Below are positions 47,260 to 57,950 of a stretch of 64,000 nt of DNA, piece after piece. The first letter of the stretch is position 1, and every line of letters begins with the position of its first letter. Origin of the DNA: Hyposmocoma kahamanoa (taxonomy: Eukaryota; Arthropoda; Insecta; Lepidoptera; Cosmopterigidae); contig NW_020654972.1 of assembly GCF_003589595.1 (NCBI RefSeq), positions 11,151,670 through 11,215,669 of the forward strand, read 5' to 3'. A program made the translations under genes and the position numbers. The notes under the pieces are model-generated. The model did no database searches. It saw only the letters and a program-made list of their open reading frames with translations, and was not told where the DNA came from.

Positions 47260-47700
47260 AGTGAAATGCCACTTTTAGACTACCCTACGCACGTGTAGCT
47301 GCACCCAATGTACTTGGTAGGGGCTGTCCAGCCTGTTGGAAACAACGGCTAGGATGCTGTTAGCGCTGCCGCGCACACGCATCATGAGTGAGGCAGCCTT
47401 CTTGCGCATAATGGCATGAAAGCCTTTGTGCGCTTCCGTGAACATAAATCTTACATAGATGCACTACAATGTCGCGACCCCATTAGGATCCTAAAAGCGT
47501 ATATATTGCACCCTTAATGTATTCAGGGGTCTCTGCGTATACTTCACCCACAGGCTACATGTGTAAAAGTTTTGGCAATATGCTTTAAATAATGGGATCT
47601 TTCCATCATTTGTGCAACGAGCAAACCTGCGGGCGAGCATGTTACATCTAACAGACAGGGCCCTTCTGTGCCCCCTCCATGTCGGCACTATCATACAAGT
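47260..47700 (-). mobile_element. LINE C-terminal fragment (FCSASGMF type)
   Basis: The - strand frame 47694-47491 gives RALSVRCNMLARRFARCT, FKAYCQNFYTCSLWVKYTQR and LNTLRVQY. Below 47490 the homology continues in broken frames (FHAIMRKKAASLM-like, NSILAVV) to about 47280. It overlaps in content with 31209-31507 and extends it upstream. Confidence 0.75.
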
Positions 47701-47764
47701 TATCAGTTAACCAGTAACCCAGGTGCATAACTTGAGACACACGACTTATCTCACTACCCTATGG

Positions 47765-48110
47765 TGTTTCTCTTATAATTATAACATACTAGTGGAGTAA
47801 TTTCACAAAAAATAATTGAATATCAATTCAATAAAAATGTAAAATACAGTGAATAGCGATATCTCTCGCCAGGGCTGGTAGATGTAAAGGTACTAACTGG
47901 GTGATAAATCTTTCATAGATGGCGCTTCGACTAAAAAGTGGTTGAAAGACCAAGTACAAAGACACGACGCAAGCACATAGAAAAATTCGTGACGTCCGCT
48001 GGTTCGTTCCGTGGCTTAGTTGGTATAGCGTCTGGCACGGTAAGCTAGAAGACGTCGGTTCGAATCCGGCCGGATCGAAGGAAATTTTTCTGAGGGTTGA
48101 GGGTAATAAT
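47765..48110 (+). repeat. Family T unit with tRNA-like segment
   Basis: Body (CTAGTGGAGTAATTTCAC, AATAGCGATATCTCTCGCC, CATAGATGGCGCTTCG) followed at about 48006-48078 by a tRNA-like segment: GGCTTAGTTGGTATAGCG and GGTTCGAATCC. The outer arms CGTTCCG and CGGATCG can pair with one mismatch, but the anticodon loop has nine bases, so this is a SINE module and not a tRNA gene. The reverse-strand array at 49240-50115 has the same parts. Confidence 0.65.
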
Positions 48111-48479
48111 TAAAACGAATATGTGTTACTTATTTGTGTACTAATTTTTTCCGTATCTGCTCACACCTAGTCTTGATATGTACAGAAACTTGTCAGTTCA
48201 TTCCAAAATAATTCGTTCGGGTGTGCATTAAAATCCTCTAATAAAAACGGATTCATTGTCATTGTTTTCAATTACAGTACTAATTTCCCCCAGGCACTGG
48301 CAGGCACTAAATTTTCTATGAAGGTTAGATTCGAGGTTACTGTTCCTAACTTATTTCTTATAAGAGTTTCTCTGGCGTCTATGTAAGAACAATAGTAATA
48401 GTAATTCAATCAAAATAAATCTTATAAATCTTTCTACACAGGAGAACCTACACTGACACTTAAGAATAATAACAACGTG

Positions 48480-48640
48480 CCGTACAACTACACCAATTTC
48501 CAGGACTCAAATAGGGAATTTCCTGTACTACGAATATCAGAGCAACGGACTTGACTCCGGAATAATAGCCAGAACACCCAGACCAGAATCAATTTAGAAA
48601 AGTTCAATTCTCAAATTGGTCCTACCGCGGAACCTCCCCG
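48480..48640 (-). repeat. SINE body fragment
   Basis: Reversed copy of the body at 45540-45680, including AGGGAATTTCCTGTACTA. The head side ends near CAAATTGGTCCTACCGCGG. Confidence 0.6.
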
Positions 48641-48823
48641 TCAACTGTCCATGGCGTTTTCGCGTGACATCTTTGATATTCTCGATGGCCCAACGGTTTG
48701 GTGGCAGGACTATATCACTAACATCATAAACAACAACTTCTGTTCCATGACTTTTGACAAAACATAATAAACGTGACAAAAATAAACTTTTAAATTGTTT
48801 TTGTACTATATGACTAACGTTAC

Positions 48824-49215
48824 CATATGTCCCGCTTTGAGCGAGACAGTCCCGCTTTTAAGCTTCGTGTCCCGCTTTCCTCGAAATACTTAAAAATGTC
48901 CCTCTTTGACATAACACGACATACATGACATATAAATTTGAAAATTACGCCAATGGTTACAGTCTTATTTAAGAACTAAACTTGACATATTGAAGCAAAT
49001 TTGTTAATCCGCAAAATATACAAAGTAAGCCAACCAGACTGTGTAGTTTATACATTAGTTCTTTTTTAAATTTTCGATCGTTAAAATTTTTTAGTTCCTT
49101 TTTAATTTTTTCTAATCATTAAACATTTCAAAACTATCATAAACAAGTGTTTTATTTCTAAAACGTTAATAAACTTACAGGTGTCCCGTTTTGAAGGAAA
49201 AAAATAATGGTCACG
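48824..49215. repeat. GTCCCGCTTT-repeat element, possible DNA transposon
   Basis: The left end has ACGTTACCATATGTCCCGC and two further GTCCCGCTTT units; the right end holds GTGTCCCGTTTTGAAGG and, inverted, TCGTGACCAT. The ends are weakly inverted (CGTNACCAT). No coding sequence is seen. Confidence 0.4.
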
Positions 49216-49239
49216 ATATGTATGACACTTTTTAAATCT

Positions 49240-50115
49240 GTATTTGGTAATAGTGATAATTATTAATACAAAGATCGAACAATTAGAAAAAATTCCAATA
49301 AGACGTCTTCTAGCAGACCGTGCCAGACGCTATGCTAACTAAGCAACGGAACGAACCAGCGGACCTGACGAATTTTTCTATGTGCTTGTTGTCGGATCTT
49401 TGTATCTGATTTTTAACGACTTTTTAGCCGTACCGCCATCTATGAGATATCAAGGAAAGTATTTCGTCACCCAGTTAGACACCTTTACAACTACCAGCCC
49501 CGGCTAGAGATGTCGCTATTCATTATATGAATTTTTTTATTGAATTCATATTCAATTATTTTTATGTGTAATTACTCCACTAGTTTGTTATAATTATTCA
49601 TGCAAAGATCGAATACTCCGAAAAAATACCTTCGATCCGGCCGGATTCATTCATCAGACGCTATACCAACTAAGCGCTATTAGGAGTTTTTATAACAAGT
49701 AGTGTGAATGATGGTAAGCTACACACCTGTCCATATTTTTATATATAAGGTACTTAGTAAAATACCGACTGCCGACTCTTTCCTTACTAATTCAACAAAG
49801 TTAGTTAAGCGTAAAGATTACCTATTGATATATAAAGATTATACTATTAATATATTAAGTTTAAAATTACGTAAAAGTGTTTAAATTTGTTGTTTGCACC
49901 ATATAGATGGCACGAGCGTTACCGAAACGGCTCACACACTATTATAATTGAATAAAGGTGCGTAACTGGCACCTTTACAGCTACCAGCCATGGCTAGAGA
50001 TGTCGCTATTAACTTGTAATTAAGTATTTTATTAAATGCCAGGATGTTTCTCCACCATGATATTTATATATTTTTTGTGAAATTACTCCACAGTTTGTAA
50101 TAATTATTAATGCAA
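49240..50115 (-). repeat. Family T tandem array on the reverse strand
   Basis: The junction motif TAATTATTAATGCAAAGATC or its variants occurs at about 49255, 49582 and 50102. Between them lie tRNA-like segments (49310-49385 and 49620-49680, reversed GCTTAGTTGG.ATAGCGTCTG) and bodies with GCTAGAGATGTCGCTATT. A second body type (49700-49935) is shared with 41632-41800. The repeat period is about 305 bp between the two tRNA-like segments. Confidence 0.65.
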
Positions 50116-51152
50116 AGATCTATTAAGGTCGCTTAAGTAATGCTAAAATGGCATGACATACAATAAAACACTCAAGTAGTCAGTTCAAACGTGTAAATGT
50201 CCCTAACGATCCCCACCTCCATCCAGCGTTTTCCACTAAGCAATCGCTGTGTAGATCGATCTTTTCAAATATTTTTATTTTTGTATGACTATTAATACTT
50301 GAGGAATTGCCAAAAGTCATGGGACAAAGAATGTTCTTTATGATGTTAGTAATATTACGAGGTTGTTAGTATTGTACAAGTAACTCTTTATAATTTATGA
50401 CTGTACAATACGAGAATAACAAAGAACAATGGCGTACTACCATATAAATTTTTGTTGACGTATGTTTATGAAAAAAATATGAAAATATAGAGTTTTAATT
50501 ACTGAAAAAAATAGATTTTTGGGTTTACTATTCTAAGAAGTCTGGAATTAAAGATATTCCAGTTTGAAGTTTTAGAGGTTAGGTTTTACATAATTGAATA
50601 AAATATATTCGGTATATTATTATATTAAAATAAACTACAGAAGCCTTAAACAGAGTTAATAGATATTGAATGGTGCCCGTGGGTTTATGACGTGATGAAA
50701 GTTCAAAGGAAATTATTTTATATAATGGTATGGTTAAACAGCATGATGTTAAGCCATAACTAAAGAAAACTTAGTTAAATAATAAACATATCGGGATTTT
50801 TTTTTTGCCACTACCACCAGTTTTGCCACTTTCTGGCGTGGCATATTTCAAGAGGCAATTATCAATTTTTTTGTAATAAAGTAATCATCTTTTATTGCAA
50901 ATCGGTCGAATCAGTACTTTTGTTAATAATAAATAATAATTTAATAAATAATTAATTTAAAATAAATAATTTGATATTACGTAAACCAACTTAATGTGAA
51001 CCTATCTATACGTAGGTACTGAAAATCATTTTTTGGGTGCTAGATGTCGCTCAACGTTAAGAAAATAAGAAACTGACTGTTGTAGATATCAGTCCAATAT
51101 GTAACCATATACTAATTAGTCATTTGAATTTCATAAAGATATGATTTTGTTT
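50116..51152. other. No gene seen
   Basis: AT-rich sequence without supported features. Confidence 0.4.
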
Positions 51153-51202
51153 CCTGGCTTAGATATATAGATATATATATATAGATATATATCTAAGTCA
51201 GG
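51153..51202. repeat. 50-bp TA-rich palindrome
   Basis: CCTGGCTTAGATATATAGAT and its inverse ...ATCTAAGTCAGG enclose a (TA)n/GATA core. Only about two arm positions mismatch. Confidence 0.85.
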
Positions 51203-51399
51203 TATAGTATTATAATTTCAAAAACAATGAATTTATTTTGTTTAAACTTGTAATTATGACATTTGAAGACGTTAGAGAATTATTTTAACAAAGATTTCGA
51301 CATTTTTTTTAAACTTTATATAGCAGTATTGTAGAAATAAACCATATCAACGTAAGTAGCTTTTTTAAGTAGAAAGAGTTGAACTGAATAACAAAAATA

Positions 51400-51625
51400 A
51401 GAATAATTCATTACGTAAGCGCTGATGGGTAGCACCCTACTGGTGAAATTACAGGCACGTAGGACTTTTCAACAAATATCTCTGAGTGATGGGCGCAGTG
51501 GCAGTACCCCTCAGATCTTTGCGATTTATAGGACTGAGTGGCACTCCAACTGTTATAGACAGGCGTGTCGCTTAACCAACAGGTGCACGACTTGTTCGTT
51601 CCATTAGTCAGTGTCATAAAAAAAA
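51400..51625 (+). repeat. Family R repeat, 5'-truncated
   Basis: Begins near TGGTGAAATTACAGGCACG and ends at GTCAGTGTCATAAAAAAAAC. The 5' third is absent. Confidence 0.82.
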
Positions 51626-52440
51626 CTAAATACCAACTGACTTTTGAGCAGACAATGTACTAGCGATAAAAATAAATAAGAATTTTATTGCTCACAAGGA
51701 AGTATTCATAAGTACGCTATGTTTTTTTTAAATTTGAAGACGTATCATAATTATGTTTGTATTGTAACGTTGTAAATATAAGTTGTAGCGATTAGCGAAT
51801 AAATTAGATGGCAAGATTTACGTTGCGTTATACTGAGGAACGTGGGACCAAAATAATTATATCTAGTGATCACACGATAGCAATTTTAGCAATTAAACTT
51901 AAATTAAAATTAAAAAACCCTCGATATATCGATACCAGAAATATCAATTAACGTAACGTTAGTCGAAAATGAGTTACATAATTATCCATTGGATTCGGAA
52001 GTTCCCGCTCTATCGATTGGTATTATTAAAATTTAGGAATGCCCTGAGGTTTAAAATTGAGCATGCCCCTTAATTTCCCCTAATTAATATAAATATAATT
52101 AATTTACATATTATATAAATAATTTATATAATATAAAGTTCTCTAATTTTCTATTTCTCTTTCTGCTTACACTAAGTTCGACGGCCTACACATAAAATAT
52201 TAGTATCGTAAGTCACAACTAAACGTATTTTTTTTAATGTGCGGGACATGCTATATTTTACACCGCTGGGCATTGCTAAATCTTTCTAAAGTAGAGGAAA
52301 TTCTAAGAAACTTTGTTCCAGACAGAATCAAAATTGGAGCAGACAGTAAAAAGTTATAGACAGATTTAAAAAATAAAATCGTGTTTTGGCTCTCCTAAAA
52401 CCGTGGTTTATCCCTTACATTAATTGATACTTCTGTATGT
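51626..52440. other. No gene seen
   Basis: AT-rich; short inverted TATAAATAATTTATATAA runs near 52105-52135. 52240-52440 may belong to the LINE that follows but reads poorly. Confidence 0.35.
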
Positions 52441-52830
52441 TCTTCCTTCTTAAATTATGCTGATTCCTCGCTATTTAGATGCTACTGAAGAACTGCTAAA
52501 TAATCTTGAACAGTTGCAAAATCTGTGTACAAGGTTCATCCTTGGCCTTTGCAAATATGACCGAATCTCACAGTATCGCAGTCAACTCAAGTGGCTGCCC
52601 ATTCGTCTCTGTAGGAATTTGCAAACTGTTTCCAAAATATTCTGCACAAGCCTGTGTCTACCGGCTATCTGAAAGAGCGATTCGCAGGTCCCAGAATGAG
52701 CTCTGTCGCTCTCTCGTTAGGTCACAGTTATCTTTTCCATCCTTCAATTCCGGTTTTTATTCTCAATCCTTCACTGTTTACGCGGTAGAGTCATGGAATT
52801 TCCACAAAAGTAAACAAATGTAAAATCGTT
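52441..52830 (+). mobile_element. LINE post-RT fragment (LEQLQN type)
   Basis: The frame from 52457 reads DATEELLNNLEQLQNLCTRF and QLKWLPIRLCRNLQTVSKI. After a frameshift near 52660 it continues to SFPSFNSGFYSQSFTVYAVE and SWNFHKS. This is the region after the RT catalytic core in CR1/jockey-like elements. Confidence 0.75.
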
Positions 52831-52860
52831 CGGATAAGTGAAAGTAAAATAAATATTCAT

Positions 52861-53118
52861 TTTATGTCAGATCCCTACACTAACGGAGAGTGTGCGAGGG
52901 AACTCCATGATTTAATTCCGCCTTCTCCATTCCATCATCGCGTCACTAGACGTAAGCTGGGGTTCCACCCCTATGTTGTGGATATTCCAAAAAATCCCCT
53001 GCGTGCAAACTTGTTCCCCGAACGCTATAACTTGGGCCTTTTCAAGGCGAGAGTGAATAGGCACTATTTAGTTGTGCAAGCTACATCGTTGACCTCATCG
53101 TTACTTTCCATCAGATGA
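52861..53118 (+). mobile_element. LINE C-terminal fragment (YGEC type)
   Basis: Reads NGECARELHDLIPPSPFHHR, VTRRKLGFHPYVVDIP and ERYNLGLFKARVNRHYL. A segment between the HHR and ERYNL parts (FLPRT..WN.LP) is deleted in frame. The same type occurs at 11736, 53520 (-) and 54068 (-). Confidence 0.75.
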
Positions 53119-53214
53119 GATGGAGATACGCACTTTTTAACTTATAAAAAGTAAAATAGGAAATGATTTACCATAGTTTTGGTAACATGATATTCAATCA
53201 AATACATAATTTTT

Positions 53215-53450
53215 GCAATATTAAACAGATTTATGATGTGAATGGATGGAAGGGTCTCCCAGAAGGCTTACATTGACCAGATCAGTAATGTCCTCAAAAA
53301 CGCTGGCATCCGAAGTGACAAGAATAAAAGAAGTTGTATGAAAAGGCTAGTGGATGTATATGAGCCTCGAGAGATGTATCAAGAGAAAGTGGCGTTCCGT
53401 GGTCTCTGCCTACCCCTCCTGTGGGACAAGGGCGTGAGCTTATGTATGTT
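53215..53450 (+). mobile_element. LINE C-terminal fragment (WRSVVSAYP type)
   Basis: GRVSQKAYIDQISNVLKNAG, KRSCMKRLVDVYEPREM then, after a one-base shift, KWRSVVSAYPSCGTRA and TGA. It matches the last residues of an endonuclease/RT family that I recall from Lepidoptera (R.CMK.LM.V.EA...WR..VSAYP). Confidence 0.7.
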
Positions 53451-53519
53451 CGTAATATCATGATACTGTTTACATAGTCAAACCCGCAGTACTGTACCAA
53501 TATGGCCGACAATGATACG

Positions 53520-53690
53520 CAATTGTCTAGTAAATGCCTATTCACTCTAACCTTGAATTACCCTAAATTGTTGCTTTCGATAACGACGAATTAGATGCCG
53601 AGAGCCGGCAGTGTATTCCAGTCCTACGTATCGGGAAGAATAAAGCAGAGTGAGGGTGGAATTGAAACATAAAGTTCCACGGTTTTTTTA
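53520..53690 (-). mobile_element. LINE C-terminal scrap (YGEC type), reversed
   Basis: On the - strand, DWNTLPALGI and, in another frame, FKVRVNRHLL are readable, the end of the YGEC-type C-terminus. Confidence 0.6.
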
Positions 53691-53725
53691 TGACATCAAG
53701 TAACAAGGCGAATAAGGTGTAGTTC

Positions 53726-53936
53726 AAAAGTGTGTCTTGTGTTAGATACAAGCATCCGGCAACCAGAAGCGAATATACTATTTGCATACAATTGCTGTTG
53801 CTGCAATCGGCGACAGTGTCCAGTTGCCGCAACTGGCAACTGTGTCAATTAGGTACATACAAATTGCATGAAAATAAAATTTTCGCTTCAACTCGTAGTT
53901 GCTGGTTGCTTGTATCCAACACAAGACAGACATTTG
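53726..53936. mobile_element. Short inverted-repeat element (TGTCTTGTGTT type)
   Basis: The left end CAAAAGTGTGTCTTGTGTT and the inverted right end CAAATGTCTGTCTTGTGTT both continue with GATACAAGC and a GGCAAC/GCAAC..AAGCGAA stretch. The inside has a further inverted repeat around GTTGCCGCAACTGGCAAC. No clear target duplication. ORFs on both strands are by-products. Confidence 0.65.
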
Positions 53937-53974
53937 CACTCCGGATGGTAGAACGCAACGCGCTAATCTCGGAG

Positions 53975-54056
53975 CTTTGCTTGCAAAGATCTTAGGCATA
54001 AAGTTGACAAGATCCACGTGCCTGTAATTTCACCAGCACCCTTACTCATCAAAACC
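53975..54056 (-). repeat. Family R repeat, scrap
   Basis: CTTGCAAAGATCTTAGGCAT, AAAGTTGACAAGATCCACG, GTAATTTCACCAGCACCCTT and CAAAACCGG appear in family order. Confidence 0.75.
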
Positions 54057-54067
54057 GGTTAACGGTC

Positions 54068-54315
54068 AATGAGGTCGACGATGGAGCAGGTACACCTAAA
54101 CAATGCCTATTCACACTCGCCTTGAAAAGGCCCAAGTTACAGCGCTGAGGAAGCAGGTTGCGGGCAAGGAATTCTACTCCATAGCCGTTTGCCATATAAC
54201 TGTGGAAGCGTAACGCCTCGTGCAAATCATTGGAATACATAGAGGTAGAACCCCAACACACGTCTTGTCCCCCGATGACAGAAAGGGGAAGGCGGAATTA
54301 AATAGTGTAATTCCA
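54068..54315 (-). mobile_element. LINE C-terminal fragment (YGEC type), reversed
   Basis: Read from 54300 downward: LIPPSPFLSSG, a shifted VGVLPLCIP-like stretch, and near 54140-54090 CNLGLFKASVNRHCLGVPA. Opposite in orientation to the copy at 52861. Confidence 0.68.
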
Positions 54316-54679
54316 TAGTACACTACGCGTGATAAATCCTATGTTCTACTCTATATTCTATATTCACGTTAATCTGTTTTCAAGACGCAAAACACTAAAA
54401 TAAAGACTGCAAGAATAATTCACATGACCATTGCGTAATACTCATCACAAAAAGATTTTTTTCGGAAGAATACTCGAGTCAGTTTGCGAACAATTAGGCG
54501 CCATTGTTCCTGCTAATCGACTCCTGCGCGTTCAATTACTCAACGTCACACATGTAATTACAAACTTAAGTAAGAATGTGGAGGATCGTTTAATTTAACT
54601 TAAGATATTATAATGTAGAAAAGAAGGTACGGCCATCATTAATAGTTAGTTTTGTGGGCGCTGTGGGTTCTAGATGAGG

Positions 54680-54995
54680 AATTTTTCGTAGCAGTACAAT
54701 TTCTTGTGAAAAAATTCGTCCAGGGAAGTACTGCCACCTTACCTATTCCTGCCACCAAGCAGTAACATAAACATTACTGCATTCCGGTTTTGAATGGTAA
54801 GGGTTCTGGTGAAATTATAGGCACATGGGACTTATCAACTTACGTACGGGTTCTTAGGGCTACGGGCGCTGTGGCAGTGCCTCTCAAATCTTTGTGATTT
54901 AAAGCTCTGAGTGGCACTGCAACTGCTTTAGACAGGCGTGTCGCTTACCGCCAGGTGCACGACTTGTTAGTCGCGTCTCTAAGTATCATGAAAAA
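54680..54995 (+). repeat. Family R repeat, full length
   Basis: From GTAGCAGTACAATTTCTTGTG to CTAAGTATCATGAAAAAAAG, with a small insertion (GTACGGGTTCTTAG) in the middle. Confidence 0.87.
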
Positions 54996-55100
54996 AAGCC
55001 CCGGGTTCGTTTACCGGTAAGACTAATTTGAGAAACGAACATTGCCAAACTCATTCTAGGTGTTTTGGGTAGTTTCCTCGAAATACATTTTTTAGCTCTA
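54996..55100 (+). repeat. SINE fragment after family R
   Basis: CCCCGGGTTCGTTTACCGGT resembles a degenerate B box with flanks, then AAGACTAATTTGAGAAACGA as in the SINE reversed at 48480. Confidence 0.5.
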
Positions 55101-55908
55101 ATACTCATAGTTTTTGGACTTTCGCAGGTTCAGATCAGGTAATAGAATTATTATCTTGCAAACTATTATTATACATGTAATATTAAAATTACATTAACGT
55201 ACGTTTATGTAATATTTATTTTAACTACAACGTAACATTTTAAATTGAACAATGTTGAAAGTAGAAGTAAAAAGTCGTTATATATTACTTTCAGGTTGAC
55301 ATTTGTTACATTTTTGTTTAATAGGGTGGCTTATCTTTGACGTGTAACATCGTGCCACCAGTAGTACCATGGGTAAATTATCTACCAGTGTCATTACTAC
55401 CTTAGGTGGTAATATTACTTGTATATATGTACATTTGGAAAAAATAATGATACCAAACACAATTTATTTTGTATGGAACAGCTCAAGTGCAAGTGGCAAT
55501 CGATATCATCTGCCTACCTCAACGGGAATCCAAGGGTATGTATATAAATTTTTTCAAAAGATTTTTAACTATGTTGAAATGCTCTTCTGTCGGAATGCTC
55601 GAATAACCCTCGAATATGCCCCGTTTCCCGCAGTAGGCCATGATGGTGATAAATGAATAGCGAAACCACCTTTTCAAATTATCTTAAATATCATAATGTC
55701 AACAAGTAACTACATTATGTATAAAGGTTTAATTTTTACCCACCAGAAACATCTCAACGCTATATTCGTGTCATTAAAAGAAAACTTTTGTTCTCTAACT
55801 TGGTTAATACAATGTTTTGAAGCTTTACGGTACTAATCAATGAACAGCTAAAAAATAATTTTATTATTCAAATACAAATAATACGGAGAGTTCCAAATTA
55901 TCAAGATC
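55101..55908. other. No gene seen
   Basis: A 95-codon ORF at 55369-55656 begins with ATG in a fair context but lacks a recognisable family; the rest is AT-rich. Confidence 0.35.
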
Positions 55909-56162
55909 AAGATTTTTTTTACATGATAAAATGGTAAGCGACACGCCAGTCCATAACAGTTGCAGTGCCAATAAAATCTTTAAAACACAAAGATCTGAGG
56001 TGCACTGCCACTATGCCCGTCACCCTGGGGTATAGGTTGATAAGTCTCATGTGCCCGTAACTTCACCAGCACCCTTACCTTTCAAAATCGGAACGCAGTA
56101 ATCCTCAAATTACTGCTTGGCGGCAGGAATAGATAAGGTGGTGCTACAGCTACTAAAAATCT
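55909..56162 (-). repeat. Family R repeat, near full length
   Basis: Reversed copy from TTTTTTTTACATGATAAAAT to GCTACAGCTACTAAAAATC; about 20 bases near the 3' end and a piece near the 5' end are deleted. Confidence 0.84.
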
Positions 56163-56194
56163 GATATATATATTAGATAATTATTCATGCTGAT

Positions 56195-56560
56195 TCTAGA
56201 GGAGGTTCTCAGTTCGACGGTATGTTGTTTTTTTTTGTATGTATGTTACGCGATAATTTAACTCCGGTATTTGTGAACCGATTTTCATGATTCTTTTTTG
56301 TTGGAAAGGGGGTACTTCCATAGGTGTCCCATTTCATATTGAAGAAAATCATCCACCTCGAAGGGTGGTTGTTCACGCATGAAGATTCATTTTTATAAAT
56401 AGCGCCTAACTTTAATTTAAGAGCAATTATTTCAGTGGTTGATTTTGCTGTTTCTCCAATTCAAGGCGTTTTTCTCTAAATATAGTACTTTGCGTAGTGA
56501 GAACTTAACAAATAGACGTAATTCCACGTACTTTTGAGGTCGGTTTTTTTAGTGCTCTGT
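56195..56560 (+). repeat. AACCGACTTC-ended interspersed repeat, start lost
   Basis: Begins at GAGGAGGTTCTCAGTTCGAC and matches 37735-38100 through TTCTCCAATTCAAGGCGTTT; it ends near TTTTGAGGTCGGTTTTTTTA. Confidence 0.78.
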
Positions 56561-56845
56561 ACTGAGATTGTCTCTTTAATTTTTGACTACAAATGACAAA
56601 AAATGAAAAGCAAATAAACACGAAGAATAATTAAAACGAAAAAAGAAATAATTTGTAATTTTTATGACATATATATTGTATATATATATTGTATGTATAT
56701 TATACCTATGAATATTATACCTGTTTGTTAAAAATATAAATATTTAGGAAAGTTGTGTATAACTATTATTGGATATTAGATTTAAAGTGTTATGTGTTTT
56801 TTTCTTGTTAATAAGTATTGTTTGTGATCTAATGTCTGTTGTTGT

Positions 56846-56880
56846 ACCAAATAAAATAAAATAAAATAAAATAAAATAAA
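56846..56880 (+). repeat. (AAATA)n tract, probable retrotransposon tail
   Basis: About six AAATA units follow a stretch typical of a LINE 3' UTR (GTTGTACC). No coding part is recognisable upstream. Confidence 0.7.
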
Positions 56881-56897
56881 GACATTGACATTTCGTC

Positions 56898-57116
56898 GCC
56901 TTACCTTCTCAAACTCGTTTCTTAAAGCACAAAGTTCTGAAATGCAAAAGATTAATTGTATATACAAATTTTGCAGGCTGACTTCACATCTCATTTCCTT
57001 GATATTCACACACTGGCCTTTACCTATTCTTATAATCATTACTTAAAATAAATAGAAAGCTTTGCCATCTCCTGAATAAGCACCTTTTATAAGAAACGAG
57101 TTTGAGAAAGTAAGGC
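56898..57116. repeat. 26-bp inverted duplication of an exon-like sequence
   Basis: Arms 56898-56923 and 57091-57116 differ by one base (AAGAAACGAGTTTGAGAA). The left arm, read on the - strand, is the end of the exon-like ORF at 56905-56936 including its donor. Confidence 0.85.
56905..56936 (-). CDS. Possible 32-bp exon, membrane-protein relative
   Basis: Acceptor ATCTTTTGCATTTCAG and donor GAGAAG|GTAAGG on the - strand. If entered in phase 1 it reads xLCALRNEFEK. Gene 43134-46252 needs a phase-1 exon after its fourth segment, and in four-pass insect proteins a short charged tail often follows there. The position suits a relative beginning at 62.4 kb, not the gene itself. This is inference. 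Confidence 0.25.
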
Positions 57117-57329
57117 ATCGATTTGTCACGTCTCGGACACAAATACATGATACGACATTCTTAGGGGTTGTGTTTTGTTATCAAGGTTACTTATATCAAT
57201 GACAATTGTCACTTTGAACCCTGACAATGCGTAAGGAAATTGCACTCGAAACCGTTACTTTGATTATACACTGGAACTCATTCGTTAAGCACATTCCTCT
57301 GTCAAGAATGAGTCAGAGACTCTAGGTAG

Positions 57330-57475
57330 GTGATGTATTTCCAAATTTAAATGGGACCAATACTGTGGTACCCTCTTTGCAACAAAAGAGAATCATCACA
57401 AATCGCGTAACATGCATACAAAAAAGTACAGTGAAATTGAGAACCTCCTTCTTTTTTGAAGTCGGTTAAAACAAC
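57330..57475 (-). repeat. AACCGACTTC-ended interspersed repeat, reversed
   Basis: AAATGGGACCAATACTGTGG, AAAGAGAATCATCACAAATC, CGCGTAACATGCATACAAAA, then GAACCTCCTTC and TTTTTTGAAGTCGGTTAAAA in reversed order. Confidence 0.78.
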
Positions 57476-57694
57476 AGAAGATTATTTAGAATCGCACAAA
57501 TTGCTCCTTAAAGTAATTTGTGACTTTGCGAAAACGACTGTCAAGAAGAGCCGATTTATTTTTATTTCTCGTATTAATAATAATGTAGATCACTGTCTTT
57601 CACGAAAATCTTGCTGTTCTTCTTAGCACAAATTATTTTTTCGTAAATGTGGTGCAAGTGTAAGAATGTAAATTTCTTTACAGTCACTTGGCAG

Positions 57695-57950
57695 TTAGTA
57701 GCAGTAGGACTCCTTGTGAAAGAGTTGGCCCAGAGCAGTGCACTGCCACCATACGTATTTCTACCGCCCAGCTCTTATGTGAATGGGTGCTGGTGAAATT
57801 ATAGGCACATGGGTCTTGTCAACTTATAACTCAGATCTTTGCGGTTTAAAGCTCTGAGTGACACCGCAACTGCTATGGACAGGCGTATCTCTTACCACCA
57901 GACGTGCGACTTGTTCGTCCTGTCACTTGGTACTATCATGAAAATAATTT
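57695..57950 (+). repeat. Family R repeat, internally deleted
   Basis: From TTAGTAGCAGTAGGACTCC to CACTTGGTACTATCATGAAA; the CATTACTGCGTTCCGG part and the CTCAGGGTGACGGGCGC part are missing. Confidence 0.83.

Noticed and set aside
48006..48078. tRNA gene candidate
   Set aside because: A and B boxes and a pairing acceptor are present, but the anticodon loop has nine bases and the segment recurs as part of a longer repeat (49310-49385, 49620-49680). It is a SINE module.
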